From assembly GCA_019279435.1 (NCBI GenBank), contig JAAALK010000289.1:26094603-26158602 (forward strand): a stretch of DNA of 64,000 nucleotides. Direction: 5' to 3'. Below are positions 22,236 through 33,107 of the stretch, one piece after another; positions within the stretch are counted from its first letter, which is position 1, and each line of letters begins with the position of its first letter. The DNA is from Zizania palustris (taxonomy: Eukaryota > Streptophyta > Magnoliopsida > Poales > Poaceae). Under the pieces are notes generated by a model. The model saw nothing but the letters and a program-made list of their open reading frames with translations. It searched no databases and was not told where the DNA came from. The position numbers and the translations under genes were made by a program.

Positions 22236-23284
22236 TGTTGGGGGAATATATTTCCCTTGAACAGGGGCCAAATGACGTCAGCCTCCGACAGCCTTCGGCC
22301 CAGAGCCCAGCGCTGTCGGAGCCTGTTTTCTCTCTAAGTGTTGTTTCCAGGTCCCAAGGTGCCTTTCGGGGCCTGTAGCTTCGGAGCCCTCAGACCGGGA
22401 GGTCCGGCTCGGAGCCCCTGATTCGGGCCCTAGCGCAGGGCACCGGAGGCCACCCTCCGGGCGCAGGAGTCCGGAGGCCGCCCTCCGGAGCCAAGTCCAG
22501 AGACCGCCTTCCGGAGCCAAGTCCGGAGGCCACCCTCCAGGGGCCAAGTCCGGAGGCCACTCTCCGGAGTCCAGTTCGGAGGCCACCCTCCGGGAGCCAA
22601 GTCCGGAGGCTGCCCTCCGGAATCCAGTTTGGAGGCCACCCTCCGGGAGCCAAGTCCGGAGGCCGCCCTCCGGAATCCAGTTCGGAGGCCACCCTCTGGG
22701 AGCCAAGCCCGGAGGTCGCCCCTCGGAGTCCAGTTCGGAGGTCGCCCTCCGGGAGCCCAGTCCGGAGGCCGCCCTCCGGAGCCCCGTCCGGAGGCTGCCT
22801 TCCGGAGCTCGCTTCGAAGCCCCCCCTCCGGGGTGCACTTCGAAGCCTTCCCCCCAGCCTCCACCTTCGGTGTATCTTTTAGCTAGTCAAAGCCTGGCAT
22901 AGCCTAACACGTCTGTAAAGCTGTAAAGTTGTCTGGTACTCTTGCTCAGTAGCTAGCCCCTTTCCCTGTCTACCCCTATAAGCCTACGTGCTTGTAGAGG
23001 GTATCTTAGTCTTTTCCTTAAGGCCTGCGTGCCTATAAAAGCAGGGCCAAGCCCTTGTACCAGGGACACACCCCAGGGGGCCATGAGACCCTGTAGTTCT
23101 CTTCTCCACACTAAGGGATACCATGCCAAATCCACTACAAACTGGACGTAGGGCTATTATCCCCTAGGGGAGGCCCGAACCAGTATAAACTCCTTCTCCC
23201 TCTGAGAGAACCCATCGAGGTTCATTATCCACATCATACACCACCACAGGAAAACCTGCTGGAACTAACGCAATTGTTCCAACA
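22236..23284 (+). repeat. B2 3' LTR
   Basis: 1049 bp, same ends as the 5' LTR, with fewer 27-bp units (about 22440-22810). TATA box CTATAAAAG near 23033. Followed directly by ACCCT and the rest of the element A LTR. Confidence 0.92.
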
Positions 23285-23289
23285 ACCCT

Positions 23290-23334
23290 CATTTCCACTA
23301 AGAAAACCTGCTGGTCCGATCCGTCGTCCCAACA
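23290..23334 (+). repeat. Element A 3' LTR, right part
   Basis: The last 45 bp of the A LTR after the B2 insert and its duplicated ACCCT, ending GTCCCAACA. The next bases GTATGCAAATA match the B-family leader (compare GAAGTATGCAAATA at about 4109), which shows that A landed in a B-type element. Confidence 0.85.
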
Positions 23335-25530
23335 GTATGCAAATACAACAAATCTCATTCATTGAATGATAATTGAGAAGTATGTTACAAACAAACTTCG
23401 AAAACAAAATTACGAATAGTATGTGTCTAAGCCTAAGAAAAAGCGAATTTGAGGCCCCAACCCTCGCTTGCCTTTCTTTCGGCCAGGGCCCCCTCGGCCG
23501 GACGAAGCCTCGTCAGAGCCTACTCTCCCACGTCTAGTTTGTCCACGCCGCGAAGCCGGTAGACCTCGTCTTCGACTTTGCTGGTCGCTCCAAGTCTGCG
23601 AGGCAGACGGTGCCGTGTCGATGGTAGAGAATTCTAAGGCTTCATCGCCTACCAAAACCGTTCGCGAAGGCTGTACCCCCTCGCTATGTGAATTTACTGT
23701 GAAGCCACTTAAGTCTGGCAAAGATGAAGAACTCCGAAGGGACTCCGTCTTCACAATAGCCAGCAGATCCTGAACTACTTCGGGGATGGCTTCGCCGTTA
23801 GGCCCCCTCGGAAGTTTAAACCGAGGGGGGCCTTCGGACCTAGCTACCTCGAGGACCACCCATAACTGGCGAAGTTCTTCAGAGTCCTCAAGTACTTCGA
23901 AGTCAACATTCGGAGACTGAGCCTGGGCAGGTATAAAACACCCCCGCATTTATATTAATAAACTGATAAGTTTTGCAAGCCTACAGCTAAGAATTGCAAG
24001 GAGCCTAAGGAGGTCTACACCTTCGGAGGCGAAGGTGCCAACAGTGAAGGCTGAGCTGGCGAGGCGTGTGCCCTGGCTCAGCGAAGGCGGAGGGCTTTCT
24101 GGAGCTCGAGGACTGCTTCGCAGCCTTGGTCCTTCCAAGGCTCTTGAAGTCACCGCCAAGCTCCGCGGACGCTGGGCGGAGGCGTAACCAAGTGCTGGCC
24201 TCCGAAGGCCAAATGTGTCGTCGAGGTTGCTGCTTCGAGGTGGTTGCACCCCGCGTCGTGAAGCATTTGCAACACCCCTTGACCTGCCACTCGGTCGGCC
24301 ATCAAGGTGAAGCCCTTCAAGGATTGCTCCGCCATCGTAGACACCACCTTCAAAAATGTGGCACGGTCCCCAATTGGATCCTGGCCGCCAAAGTCTGGAG
24401 CCCGACACTCGGTCCCTATTTGTTGTAGGACCTCGGTCAGGCTCAGGGTGGCTTCGTCAATGTTGCTGGCGACGAAGTCTTCAAGGCGCTGAGCCCTTTG
24501 GCGAAGCTCGGAGTTCTCCCTCGCCAGTTGGGCTTCGGCATCCTTCGCAGCTTGAAGCTCCGCTCGGAGCCTGTCAGTCTCCGAGGCCAAGGTTTCCGTA
24601 GCTTTGTCGGCCTCGGCCCTCGCCGCTTCAGCTGAAGCTTTGGCCCGCCTTCGCTTCTCAGCTTCCACTGAGACTTCGCGTCGGAGGGCCTCCTTCTCCT
24701 CTGCCAAGAGCGTCATCCGCCTATCCATAGAAGTTGAGGCTGCTACGTTCAGTGCAAAGGCCTGAAGAATTCAAGAAAATCATAAGTGTTGATCGAAGAC
24801 CAAAGTATGACTCGAAGGCTATGTAGGACTTCGCTCACCTACATGAGGGCTTCGTTCGCATTGATGAAGAGGTCCATGGGGTTCGAGTGGCTCAGTTGAG
24901 CCACCAAGCCTCCTGACTCCGCAGCTGCGCAACTCTCGCGAAAGTTGTCTAGGGCTGCCTCCGTCACGACCCCCTTTGGCAGCAAGGGTCGGACAATTTC
25001 TTCCGCCACAACTGCCTGCATGGGCTTCGGCAGGGCTGGGCTTCGGTCCCAAACTCCGAATCCCGAAGATATTTACACCTTGCTACAGTGTAGGAGCCAT
25101 ACCTGGGGCACCTCTGCCCCTAGTATGTTGTTTAGCTGGTCAAGAAGTGACATTGTCTGACACGTCTGTAAAGCTGTAAAGCACTTTTGTATAGTAGCTA
25201 GCTCTTTTTTCCCTTTCTGCCCCTATGAGCCTAGGATTTATAGAGGGCATTTTGGTCTTTTCCTTTGGTCTACGTGCCTATAAAAGCAGGGCCAAGCCCT
25301 TGTAATAGGATAGCCTCTCCAAGGGCCATGAAACCCTAGAGTTCACTACACCACATCAAGGCATACTATGCCAAATCCACTACAAACTGGACGTAGGGCT
25401 ATTATCCCCTAGGGGAGGTCCAAACCAGTATAAATCCTTTCTCCTTCTGAGAGAACCCTTCGAGGTTCATTTTACACACCATATATACATATACAAAACC
25501 TGTGCTGTGGCTAACACAATTGCTACAACA
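23335..25530 (+). mobile_element. Element B3: right-hand remnant of a B-type element hosting element A
   Basis: Starts in the B leader just before antisense exon 5 and carries antisense exons 5, 4 and part of 3. It then jumps directly to the second half of a B-type LTR (recognisable from GTTTAGCTGGTCAA at about 25128, TATA box CTATAAAAG near 25270, end GCTACAACA at 25530). Exons 1-2, the PPT and the first half of the 3' LTR are missing, so there is an internal deletion between about 25055 and 25128. The left part lies beyond element A, outside the window. It is more diverged than B1 and B2. Confidence 0.8.
23410..25052 (-). pseudogene. B3 antisense gene remnant (exons 5, 4 and end of 3)
   Basis: Exon 5 equivalent 23410-about 23920 (ends RFFLGLDTYYS; starts after the TGCCCAG acceptor). 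Exon 4 equivalent ends at the conserved AAG/GTGTAG donor near 24021, and carries the coiled coil with RRMTLLAEEKEALRREV and GTECRAPDFGGQDPIGDRA. Exon 3 end at about 24840-25052 has LLPKGVVTEAAL and a TAG just before the GTGAGC donor. Exon 5 contains extra residues and exon 4 extra stops compared with B2. The upstream exons are deleted. Confidence 0.7.
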
Positions 25531-25535
25531 ATAAA

Positions 25536-25711
25536 GGAGGCGATACTGGCGTTACCTGGGTCTGAGCGAGGTCGGGGGCGTTGACATCGCGCTTGAGGAA
25601 GCCCGCACGTTTCTTGACGTAGATTCCAAGCATGAGGTCTTGTAGTGCTTTCATATTTGCCTCGATCTCTGACCGGTCTTCTTCGAGGATATCTTCAAGG
25701 GTAGGCGTCAT
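25536..25711 (-). pseudogene. C1 gag N-terminal fragment
   Basis: Minus-strand frame with an ATG at 25709-25711 (MTPTLEDILEEDRSEIEA) running left until cut by B3 at 25530/25531. The frame is open further upstream towards the PBS, so the true start is uncertain. The position, about 120 bases inside the PBS of a family C element, argues for the start of gag or of an upstream ORF. I do not recognise a conserved domain. Confidence 0.45.
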
Positions 25712-25829
25712 GATGTTGCGGTTGTCAATCTCTACGCCCCCATTGGATCCATCGGCATTGTAGACATAGTAGTCGCTGTAGACGTAACCATGGCCGATGT
25801 AGATGTACTTGTCATGTTGGCATAGCCTT

Positions 25830-25846
25830 CCCCAGCGGAGTCACCA
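25830..25846 (-). other. C1 primer-binding site
   Basis: TGGTGACTCCGCTGGGG on the minus strand, eight bases after the LTR end. The first ten bases differ by one from the complement of the plant tRNA-Arg 3' end (TGGCGACTCC). Primer identity is tentative. Confidence 0.55.
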
Positions 25847-25853
25847 AAAAGTG

Positions 25854-27180
25854 TGTTGACACGAAAACGTGCCCCGCAATTGGGTCAGTTTGATGATCCA
25901 AAAGTACGCGGATACTTAGGAACAAGCCTAAGCGTAACACGACACTAACGTCGTGTTTTGACTACTCTTAACAGTGGTAAGGGGGTGGAGTCGCCAGATA
26001 ATCAGATCACACAGAAATAATCCAATTAGCTGAAATATATAGATAAAATAATCCAATCGGCTGAACGGAGCCTGATTGGTATAGATTTTTACCGTGCGAA
26101 GGGGTCTTCGGCGTATGGTGTGAAGGGTGCGCCGAAGGCTAGCGGCACTCAGATCGATCTGGTCGAAGGCAGGCTCCAAACATATCTCTGACATGAAATC
26201 ACCTCCGAACGACAGGGTTCGGTGCGAAGTCTCTGACACGATAAAAAATACTCCAATGCAATGCGCTGGCATGACTTCATCCGGTGCGGAGTACTAGAGT
26301 GGCGAAGCCTGGTGCGACGAAGCCTGCTGTGGAGCACTCTAGCGTGCGGACATAACCAATCCGACAACAGCGTGATGAATCCGACATGGATAGTCGGAGC
26401 AAGGGAGAGCCGAATGGTGTTCTGACAGCCTTTGAAACCAGTCTACGGGCTCCAGACACCTTCGGCGAACGGGCTCTAAGCGTGAAAACTTACAACATAA
26501 CAGAGATCAAGGGCCAATTCGGCATGGAGACCGAATTTACTAATTGTTGCAATAGGGAAATGAAGGTAGCAATCTGTTACGTAGATTAACAGATACTTTC
26601 TAAGTGATGTAACAAGGTGATAGCAATCTGTTACGTAGATTAACGGGTACTTCACGAGAGAAGTAGCAAGGCTTACCACCATTTCAAAGTGGGCGGCAGA
26701 GGGCTTCCAAGCAAACCCACGAAGGTTGTACAAAAAGGTAAATAAAAGTAAAGTATAGTTCAAAGCTAGGGCTTTGTGATTGAATTTTGTCGGGGGATCT
26801 GATGAACCAGCCTCACCCCTATATTTATAGGGGCTAGTCTTTTATCTCTAAAGCTAATCTGGTAGAATTCATTCTAATCAAGTTTAGCGATAAAAACAGC
26901 TAGAATCAGACTCAAACTCTATCTTCGAAGCTAGCCCGAAGTGGGCCTTCGGTAGGCCTGCCAAAGCCTGCTCCTTAGGCCGAAGCTTCGGTGAGGCAGG
27001 CCTCCGGAGGGCCTTCGGCCCAAAGCTAGCAGGCTGCTAAAAGGCTTCCAAAGCCCAATGTTCGATGGGCCTTCGGCCCTATAAGGCTTTAGCCTGATCC
27101 AGGACTTGTGTATTTTTGGCCCAAATTACCAAAATTGATATTTTTACAATCTTGACCATTAATACCATTTTTTGCTATCA
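25854..27180 (-). repeat. C1 5' LTR (family C, minus orientation)
   Basis: 1327 bp. Read on the minus strand it begins TGATAGCAAAAAATGG at 27180 and ends GTGTCAACA at 25854. TATA element CTATAAATATAGG near 26830. The same LTR family flanks gypsy H (37342-38300) and appears at 48430-50345. The next bases 27181-27185 (ATAGA) would be one copy of its target duplication in copia F; the other is outside the window. Confidence 0.8.
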
Positions 27181-29135
27181 ATAGAGGGTATAGGTAAAAG
27201 ATCAAGAGAAGTATGTTGGTCTTTGGACTTAGGAATCCACATGGACTTCTTGGTTCTTGGATGGAGCTTTAGGTGGACTATCCATATTGGATTTCTCTTC
27301 CTTAAGGGTAGTGGGATAGGTAAAAATAGTCTTGCCCTTCTAATGACTCTCAACTCTCTCAAAACCCAAACCCAAAGTTAAACCAGCCTTGTCAACACAC
27401 ATCTTGGTCTTGGCCAAAAGTAAATTCATCCTTTCTTTACCTTTAAAGCATTTTTCTATCATGAAGAGAAGATACTCATTTTCATACATGAGGTTCTGAG
27501 CTTAGATTACTCTATAGCAAAACTGAGTTTGTCCTGAATGATGGTGCAGGTGGAACATTCTGTCTTCACATCCATCGAACTCCCAACTGTCTATAGTCTA
27601 GCTTCTAACTCCTTAACAAGCTTGTCTCTTAATTTAATACTTTCAGTAAGAATGGGATAGTTCAGAGATGCATGTAAGGGAGAGGATCTAGACTCCTCTA
27701 CAATGAGCCTTTTCTCTGTGATTTCAAGATGATTGACAATTTGAACATACATAGAACGTAGCTCGGTAAGCTCACTCATGAGAACTAAACATGACTCACA
27801 TTCAGCATCATTTAGCTTAGACCTAATCATTGCAAGTTCAGTAGAAGCATATTCATATTTAGGTCTATATTTTTTTAGTTCACGAACAACTTTCACAAGT
27901 AATCTATCCTGTCTAACCAAAACATCATTTAATTCATCTACTTTGACTAAAAGTTGGTCATAAGATAGCATTACCTCAGTGGAATCTGACTCGTTGTCGG
28001 TGTTGTTGATGTTGTCGTCCATGATGTAAATGTCGGTGAAGTCCTTTCCTTTCTTCTTCTCTCGCGGATCGTCCTCTTCTGAGCTATCCTCCTCACTGGA
28101 TGATGTGTTAATGTCGTTGAGGGCTTCCATAAAAGCTCTTGAGGCCGCTTTAGATGCTCTCTTAGCTATCTTATCTCTATTCTTTTTGTGGAGGGGTTTT
28201 TTTGTCTCTCTTGTGGTGTGTTGGTCACTCTCATCTCTCTTCTTGAGCTTGGAGCAGTCAGCCATAATATGAGATGTATCACCGCATTCAAAACACCCAC
28301 GAGAACCTCCTATCCGCTGATCTCATCTATCATTATAGAACCGAGTGAACTTCTTGACAACGAGAGCAAACTCCTCATCGTCCAAGGTGTCCACATTCTC
28401 TTTTGTGACAGAGACCAGAGAGGACAAAGCAAAACCACTCACAAACACAGAAGAATCATAAGAATTAGCTCCTGATGATGTGTCACTGCTAGAACCAGAA
28501 ACTAGTGGCATGGAAAAAGACAAAGAGTTCTCATGTCCTAGACGAGATGCATCGGCAATCTCAGTGGACTTGAGCTTACTAAAGAGCTCGTTGCAAGTCA
28601 ACATGTCCTAACTTGCCGACTCCTCAATACTAGAGATCTTCACCTCCTATTTGCTACGATCCAGAACATAGAGAAATTTGATTGCTCTATCATAATCAGA
28701 ATAAGTCAAAGTCCCGGTGGAGTGCAAGTTGCTCACAATGCAGTCAAAGCGCGTAAACATGGCATCTACTGATTCACTAGAGCCTTGCACAAATAGTTGA
28801 TATTCTTCGTTATATGTGCTTTGACGCCTGGCCTTGATCTGGGTAGAGCCCTCATGGAAAATGGCCAAAGTGGACCAAATCTCACCAGCACGTAGGTGAT
28901 GGACCCTATCAAACTCATTCCTACTTAGACTAGTGAACAATATGTTTCTTGCCTTGCTGTTGTAATCGTACTACTTCTTCTTAGTCTGAGTGGAGCGAGT
29001 ATCAGGGATCACATATTGGGAATCAACATTATCCTAAATAGAACCTCCTTGGCTTTGAAGATAAGCCTCCATGCACACCTTCTAATAAGCAAAATCACAT
29101 CCATCAAACAAAGTAATCTTGTTGTGTTTATCCAT
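27181..29135 (-). pseudogene. Copia F gag (SIRE/Maximus-like), decayed
   Basis: Minus strand from ATG 29135 (MDKHNKITLFDG). The N-terminal DUF4219/UBN2-type region includes FDRVHHLRAGEIWSTL and TQIKARRQSTYN. A CCHC zinc knuckle CFECGDTSHIMADC follows near 28285. A long coiled-coil C-terminal part (DQLLVKVDELNDVLVRQDRLL, NDAECESCLVLMSEL) reaches 27591 and decays towards 27181, where C1 interrupts it. Stops occur early (about 29080, 29040, 28645, 28320). Gag packages the genomic RNA; the C-terminal coiled coil is typical of grass SIRE relatives. No pol is present in the window for this copy; it would lie left of the nest. Confidence 0.8.
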
Positions 29136-29186
29136 GTATCCTACGGATCACAAAACCAGTTAAGGTCAAAAGGTGATCTAACCAGA

Positions 29187-29198
29187 TTTGATACCAAT
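29187..29198 (-). other. Copia F primer-binding site
   Basis: ATTGGTATCAAA on the minus strand, next to the LTR end, close to the usual initiator tRNA-Met site TGGTATCAGAGC but with changes. Confidence 0.6.
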
Positions 29199-29965
29199 TA
29201 TAGGATCGAAATAGGCGACTAGAGGGAGTGAATAGGAGTCTCAACAACTTCTTTCGAATTGATGGCCTTTTCTAAACACCCAACACACCTCCGATAATAT
29301 CAAGACGAAAAAAGTGAAATTGCAATTCATAGATTAAAACAACGCTTGTTACTCTCCTGTCTTAGATGATAGTTTGAGAGATCACAAACACTAAAAATAA
29401 TCTGACCTCCAAAAAACAAATGGTGTCCTAATTGAATAAACACCAACACATTGCACAAAAATAGATCAAATCTAATTACTGTTCAGACAATAGATCAACA
29501 AGCAATTCAACAAATCACAACATCTCAACAAGCCCAAAGAAAATATCCACATTTCAAATGTATGTAATTAGGTGAAACAATGCATTCAATGATTCTTCAC
29601 ACGCTGAACTCTGACCAGAGAATGAGGAATACTGCAGCAATATCTCGAGAAACAATTTCGTGGCTCATGTGCTAAATTCGGTGGAAGCTATCAAACCATA
29701 GTAATCCAGTTTAAAAACAATGAAAAGGCATCAAACACATTGAAATAACGACTCTGTCCCTTGTGCAGAATTGGCGTCAAAAAGCAGAAGCACATGAAAT
29801 TACCGGAAGCATCATGTATACAAAAACCACTACAGCAAAATTTAATTTCAAGCCAGCAATCCACAAGTGCGTCGCTAGGGCGGCAAAAACAGCAGGCGCG
29901 GTATTATGCGACAGAAACAGTGCATCCGAGTCAAAGAACAACAGCAAATTAAAGTACCAAAGCAC
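29199..29965 (-). repeat. Copia F 5' LTR fragment
   Basis: Contains the family signature near the LTR end (plus strand GGCGACTAGAGGGAGTGAATAGG at 29212-29234, cited only by position elsewhere). The LTR end reads CCTATA instead of CCTACA, a point change in the terminal CA. It is much shorter than the about 2-kb LTRs of D and E, and it fades into element B4 somewhere between 29960 and 30010 without a recognisable LTR start. It is therefore truncated, or a short LTR variant. Confidence 0.6.
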
Positions 29966-30006
29966 TTCAAGTCAGTACAAATTCCAAGAAAAATTAGTAC
30001 TACTAC

Positions 30007-32181
30007 TCAGATTTCAACCAAAGCTACATCGAGCTCTGACCCCTCAGTTTCCTCGAGTATAGCCACCAAGTTAGTCTCCCCGACTTCGCGATTGGCCCGA
30101 GCCAAAGGCTCTAGCAGAGTCCGTAGTCTGGTCCTTCGCTCCAGAAAAGGAGCTAGGAGGGGGAGTATTGACAAGGCTCTTTGGTCGTCTTCGTTGGGTG
30201 AAGGGCCGGAGTGCTGCGCAGCATCCCTAGAAGCTTCGGTGGATTGGCCCCCCTCCACAGATTGACCTTCATGTGTCGATTCTGATGGAGTTAATCCAGA
30301 GTTCAGAGCAGGAAAAGGATCCATTTTCCCTTTACCTTTTCTAGGCCCCATCTTTATAACTTCCTCCGGAATCGACTTCAGAGATGTCGAAGTTTCAGGC
30401 ACAGTCTTCGTAGGAGGAGTCGTCTCCATGGGGGTAGACCCTACAAAATCAAAGGTATTATATATTGCATAATTTTGTAGGACATGAAGAAAAAGGTGCT
30501 TTGATGAAGTTTACCTCTGAAACCCTGTCGGCGAATGAGTATGGGTCTACTTGGAGTGCCGAATGCCCCCTCGAAATCTTCATCGGATTTGGGATCATGA
30601 ACCGAAGGGTTAGCTATTGGAACCTCTCTTGGAGCAACAGTCACCACTTCGTCCGGAATCGAAGCTTGATCAGTTGCTACTTCGACTCTGCCTTCAGCAG
30701 CAGGGGCTTCTTGGCTTGGTAGGTCTGGCAAGACATTCGAAGTCTCGGCCTGTTCGAAGTTGTTTGGCGCAGCCGGCACGACTACTGCATCACTAGTGGC
30801 CACGACTTCGACATCTGCTCGTGCCTCTTCGTCCCCGTTAACAAGGTCTATAAAGACCCTTTGCATTTCTCTCTCTCCTTCATCCTCAGATGAATCTGAA
30901 GATGAAGCGGCGGACCTAGAAGGGGCCACGTTCTTAGGTTTACGGGCCAACTTATTCACGGGAGTCTTGGCTGTTGCCAACGTCCCAGCCTCGGCTTTTC
31001 TCTTCTTCGGACCGGTCTTGGAAGGAACCCAGTCTGGAAGAGAAGGGGCTACGACTCCGAGTACGCCCCACACCCGGTTGAAAAACTCCCAGCTGCCTAC
31101 CAGTTTCACCCTCCATTCTTTTTCAACGGGGGTAGGATCCCCGAGAATCTTTTCCAAAGTCCGAATGACTTGCTCCAAAGTCAAAGAAGCTTGTGGAGCT
31201 GAAAGATAAGTTTTTATTAGTCATCTTTTATGAAATAATCATACATGAAGCATATTGTAGTTTTTGAAGTTATCTGCAGAGCTCGAACTCAAAGAAAATT
31301 TTTCGGAGTCCACCCTCCAGATCCTCTTCAAAGTTAACAGGCCAGTTGGCCATCAGAGGCGGAATCTAGAGCCCGATGAAATCCTCCGCTAAGTCTCGCA
31401 TGCTCATGTGGCGACTAATCCTTTGAAGCATATTAAGACGGGCTTCGAGCTAGCCGGGGTCTGGATGAACTTCGGCTTCCCTTCGGAAGTATATATCTTG
31501 CAGAGGCCCGGGCAAACGACTGTCTGCTCTAACTTCGGCGTAGAACCACCGAAGAATCCAATCTGTGTACCATCTAGCATTGATGGCCTTCACTGGAAAT
31601 CGCAGTTGGAATTCATCCCGGAGTCTGAAGTTGATGCTGCCAAAGGCCACTACAATCTTTTCTCCTCTGGAGCCATAGTAAGTCTTCGGCTGGCAGGAGG
31701 CTTTGTGGAGTTCTGCGAATATTTTTGCTCTCCGTTCGCAGCCTTCGGCTCACAGTGCCCACTCGAAGATAGCGAGGCGTGCTATCACATTTGGAGATAA
31801 CTGAGGAAGAGTAATGTGGAAAAGATCCAGTACCTCCGATAGGAAGTCCATCGCTGGAAGCCCTAACCCTGATTTGAAGAAGGCTTCAAAAACGACGACT
31901 TCTCCGGGCCGAGGCGAAGGGATGGCCTCCTTCAAGGGCTTGCGGACATTAACCCCCAGGCTAATTTTCCCCTCAACTAGTGCTGTAATTGTCTTCTTCT
32001 TGCAGGTGGATGGCCCCAGTTTATTGGACTGATCAGAGTACATCGAGGAGGTCGGGAGAAGGTCATGGGGGCTGACTTGTTGGGGATTCCCCGCAGGTGC
32101 CACTGCTGCTGCCGCCGCCATTGCTTGTTGCCTGGATAAGGCCGAGGTCGCCCCGGGAGCCTTGAAGCTTGTCTTCGCCAT
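30007..32181 (-). pseudogene. B4 antisense gene, exons 1-3 (Transposase_28-like), truncated and decayed
   Basis: Minus strand: exon 1 from ATG 32181 with a poly-Ala run, EVVVFEAFFKSGLGLP, ARLAIFEWAL and FGSINFRLRDEF motifs, reaching about 31275. Exon 2 is 30515-31198 (684 bp, LVGSWEFFNRVW, then acidic Ser-rich), with acceptor CTTTCAG and donor GTAAAC. Exon 3 runs from 30440 (acceptor TTGTAG) to about 30007. Phases agree with A, B1 and B2. Lesions in exon 1: TGA at 31750-31752 (an Arg codon in relatives), and TAGs near 31450 and 31370; the intron 1 donor is not canonical. Exons 4-5 are absent, as the element is cut where copia F begins. This is the most diverged copy, and the AT-richer sequence suggests an older subfamily. 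Confidence 0.75.
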
Positions 32182-32276
32182 CAAGCAGAATAGGGTGATC
32201 GGAGCTAAAGTTTGGAGGCTAAACGGCGGATTGCGAGAGGACGGTAAGAAAGGTATCTTGGATGTTTCTGGGTCTT

Positions 32277-32286
32277 CTATTTATAG
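32277..32286 (-). promoter_or_regulatory. TATA box of the B4 antisense gene
   Basis: CTATAAATAG on the minus strand, 96 bp 5' of the ATG. Identical in sequence to the B1 and B2 elements although the surrounding DNA has diverged strongly. From 32287 to 32613 I see nothing else except the CAAGGGGCTAC purine tract before the LTR. Confidence 0.6.
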
Positions 32287-32613
32287 CCTGGGCTCCTAAT
32301 TTTTTACCGTTCAGACTTGGTGTTCTGTCTTCTTGACCGTTATTACCTACGAAATGAATGCAGTGTTATAGCTTCTTCTGAACGGGAAAAGCAAACGGCT
32401 ATTTTTCTGAGTCTAAAGGTCTTTTCGACTTCATAGAAATTGATTTCAGAGTTGTTCGAATAAGACTCTCTTAGAAATCGATTTGAAGTTCTAAATTTTT
32501 GCATATTCCGAAGGTTGATAAATTTTATTAACCCTTATGCATGATTATTTTTCTTGCGTATACTGCTCTCCTAACCTTACAGATCATACGGAGAAGCATA
32601 TTCAAGGGGCTAC

Positions 32614-33107
32614 TGTTGGGGGAAAATACTTCATTCTCAGGGTCTCTACAATAATAAGACAAAGGCAATCTTCTAAACTGAAGTTCTAGTATTAACTCTG
32701 GTTTAGTATGTGATCAAGTTCAAAGAATCAATGCAGACTTCTGTTCGGAGTATAACTTCGAAGGTCGAATCTTCAGAGAGCTTATCTGCCAGCAAGGATG
32801 GAAGACTTATCTTCTTTCTGATTAGATTAGTCTTTTACCATTTTAACCCTATTAGGGGTACCGAATAGTCTCCACTATGTCGGTTGTAATTGAGGGGTAA
32901 AAAGGTCTTTTCCTTAAGATTTTTATCTATAAATACCGCCCATTTTACCCTGTAATGAGGATCGAATACTCAGTTATTCAATACACAACTTCGAATTACT
33001 TCGTGTTATTATCCAATTCGGAGGCTTGAAATAGTTCACTTCACAAACACTTCGTTTGTTAGTTTTTAATCTCTGAAAACCTGTTAGCGTAATCTTTTAC
33101 GCCAACA
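32614..33107 (+). repeat. B4 3' LTR
   Basis: 494 bp, TGTTGGGGGAAAATAC start and ACGCCAACA end, preceded by the PPT CAAGGGGCTAC shared with A, B1 and B2. TATA box CTATAAATA near 32928. It lacks the 27-bp minisatellite. The flanking ACTAT (33108-33112) is the expected right target duplication; the left one is outside or lost. Confidence 0.85.

Larger units (their letters stand above)
15888..23284 (+). mobile_element. Element B2: complete non-autonomous LTR retrotransposon without gag or pol
   Basis: Direct LTRs 15888-16989 and 22236-23284, a perfect target duplication ACCCT (15883-15887 and 23285-23289), PBS at 16992 and PPT AAGGGGCTAC at 22226-22235. The interior follows B1 in order: hairpin-rich leader, antisense five-exon gene, TATA box, 3' LTR. 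No gag or pol on either strand. It lies in the R/U5 side of the element A 3' LTR. Compared with B1 it has a four-copy 50-bp repeat in the leader and longer LTRs. The 5' and 3' LTRs look very alike apart from repeat number, which suggests a fairly recent insertion. Confidence 0.93.
1..23334 (+). mobile_element. Element A: Tat-clade Ty3/gypsy retrotransposon, left end outside window, split by B1 and B2
   Basis: Seen: sense-strand pol (2-1865 and 8918-10340), a 36-bp tandem repeat, a five-exon antisense gene, a purine-rich tract GAGGGGCTAC variant ending at 15218, and a 3' LTR starting TGTTGGGGGAGATAAT at 15219. The LTR is interrupted by B2 and ends CCCAACA at 23334. Two RNase H domains in a row (classical then archaeal-type), and a pol followed by a long non-pol region with antisense ORFs, are hallmarks of the Tat clade (RIRE2, Retrosat2, Grande relatives). 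The 5' LTR, gag and most of the protease lie left of the window. The base after the 3' LTR begins GTATG (23335-23339), the likely target duplication in host B3. Two stops and one frameshift in pol make this copy non-autonomous today. Confidence 0.9.
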
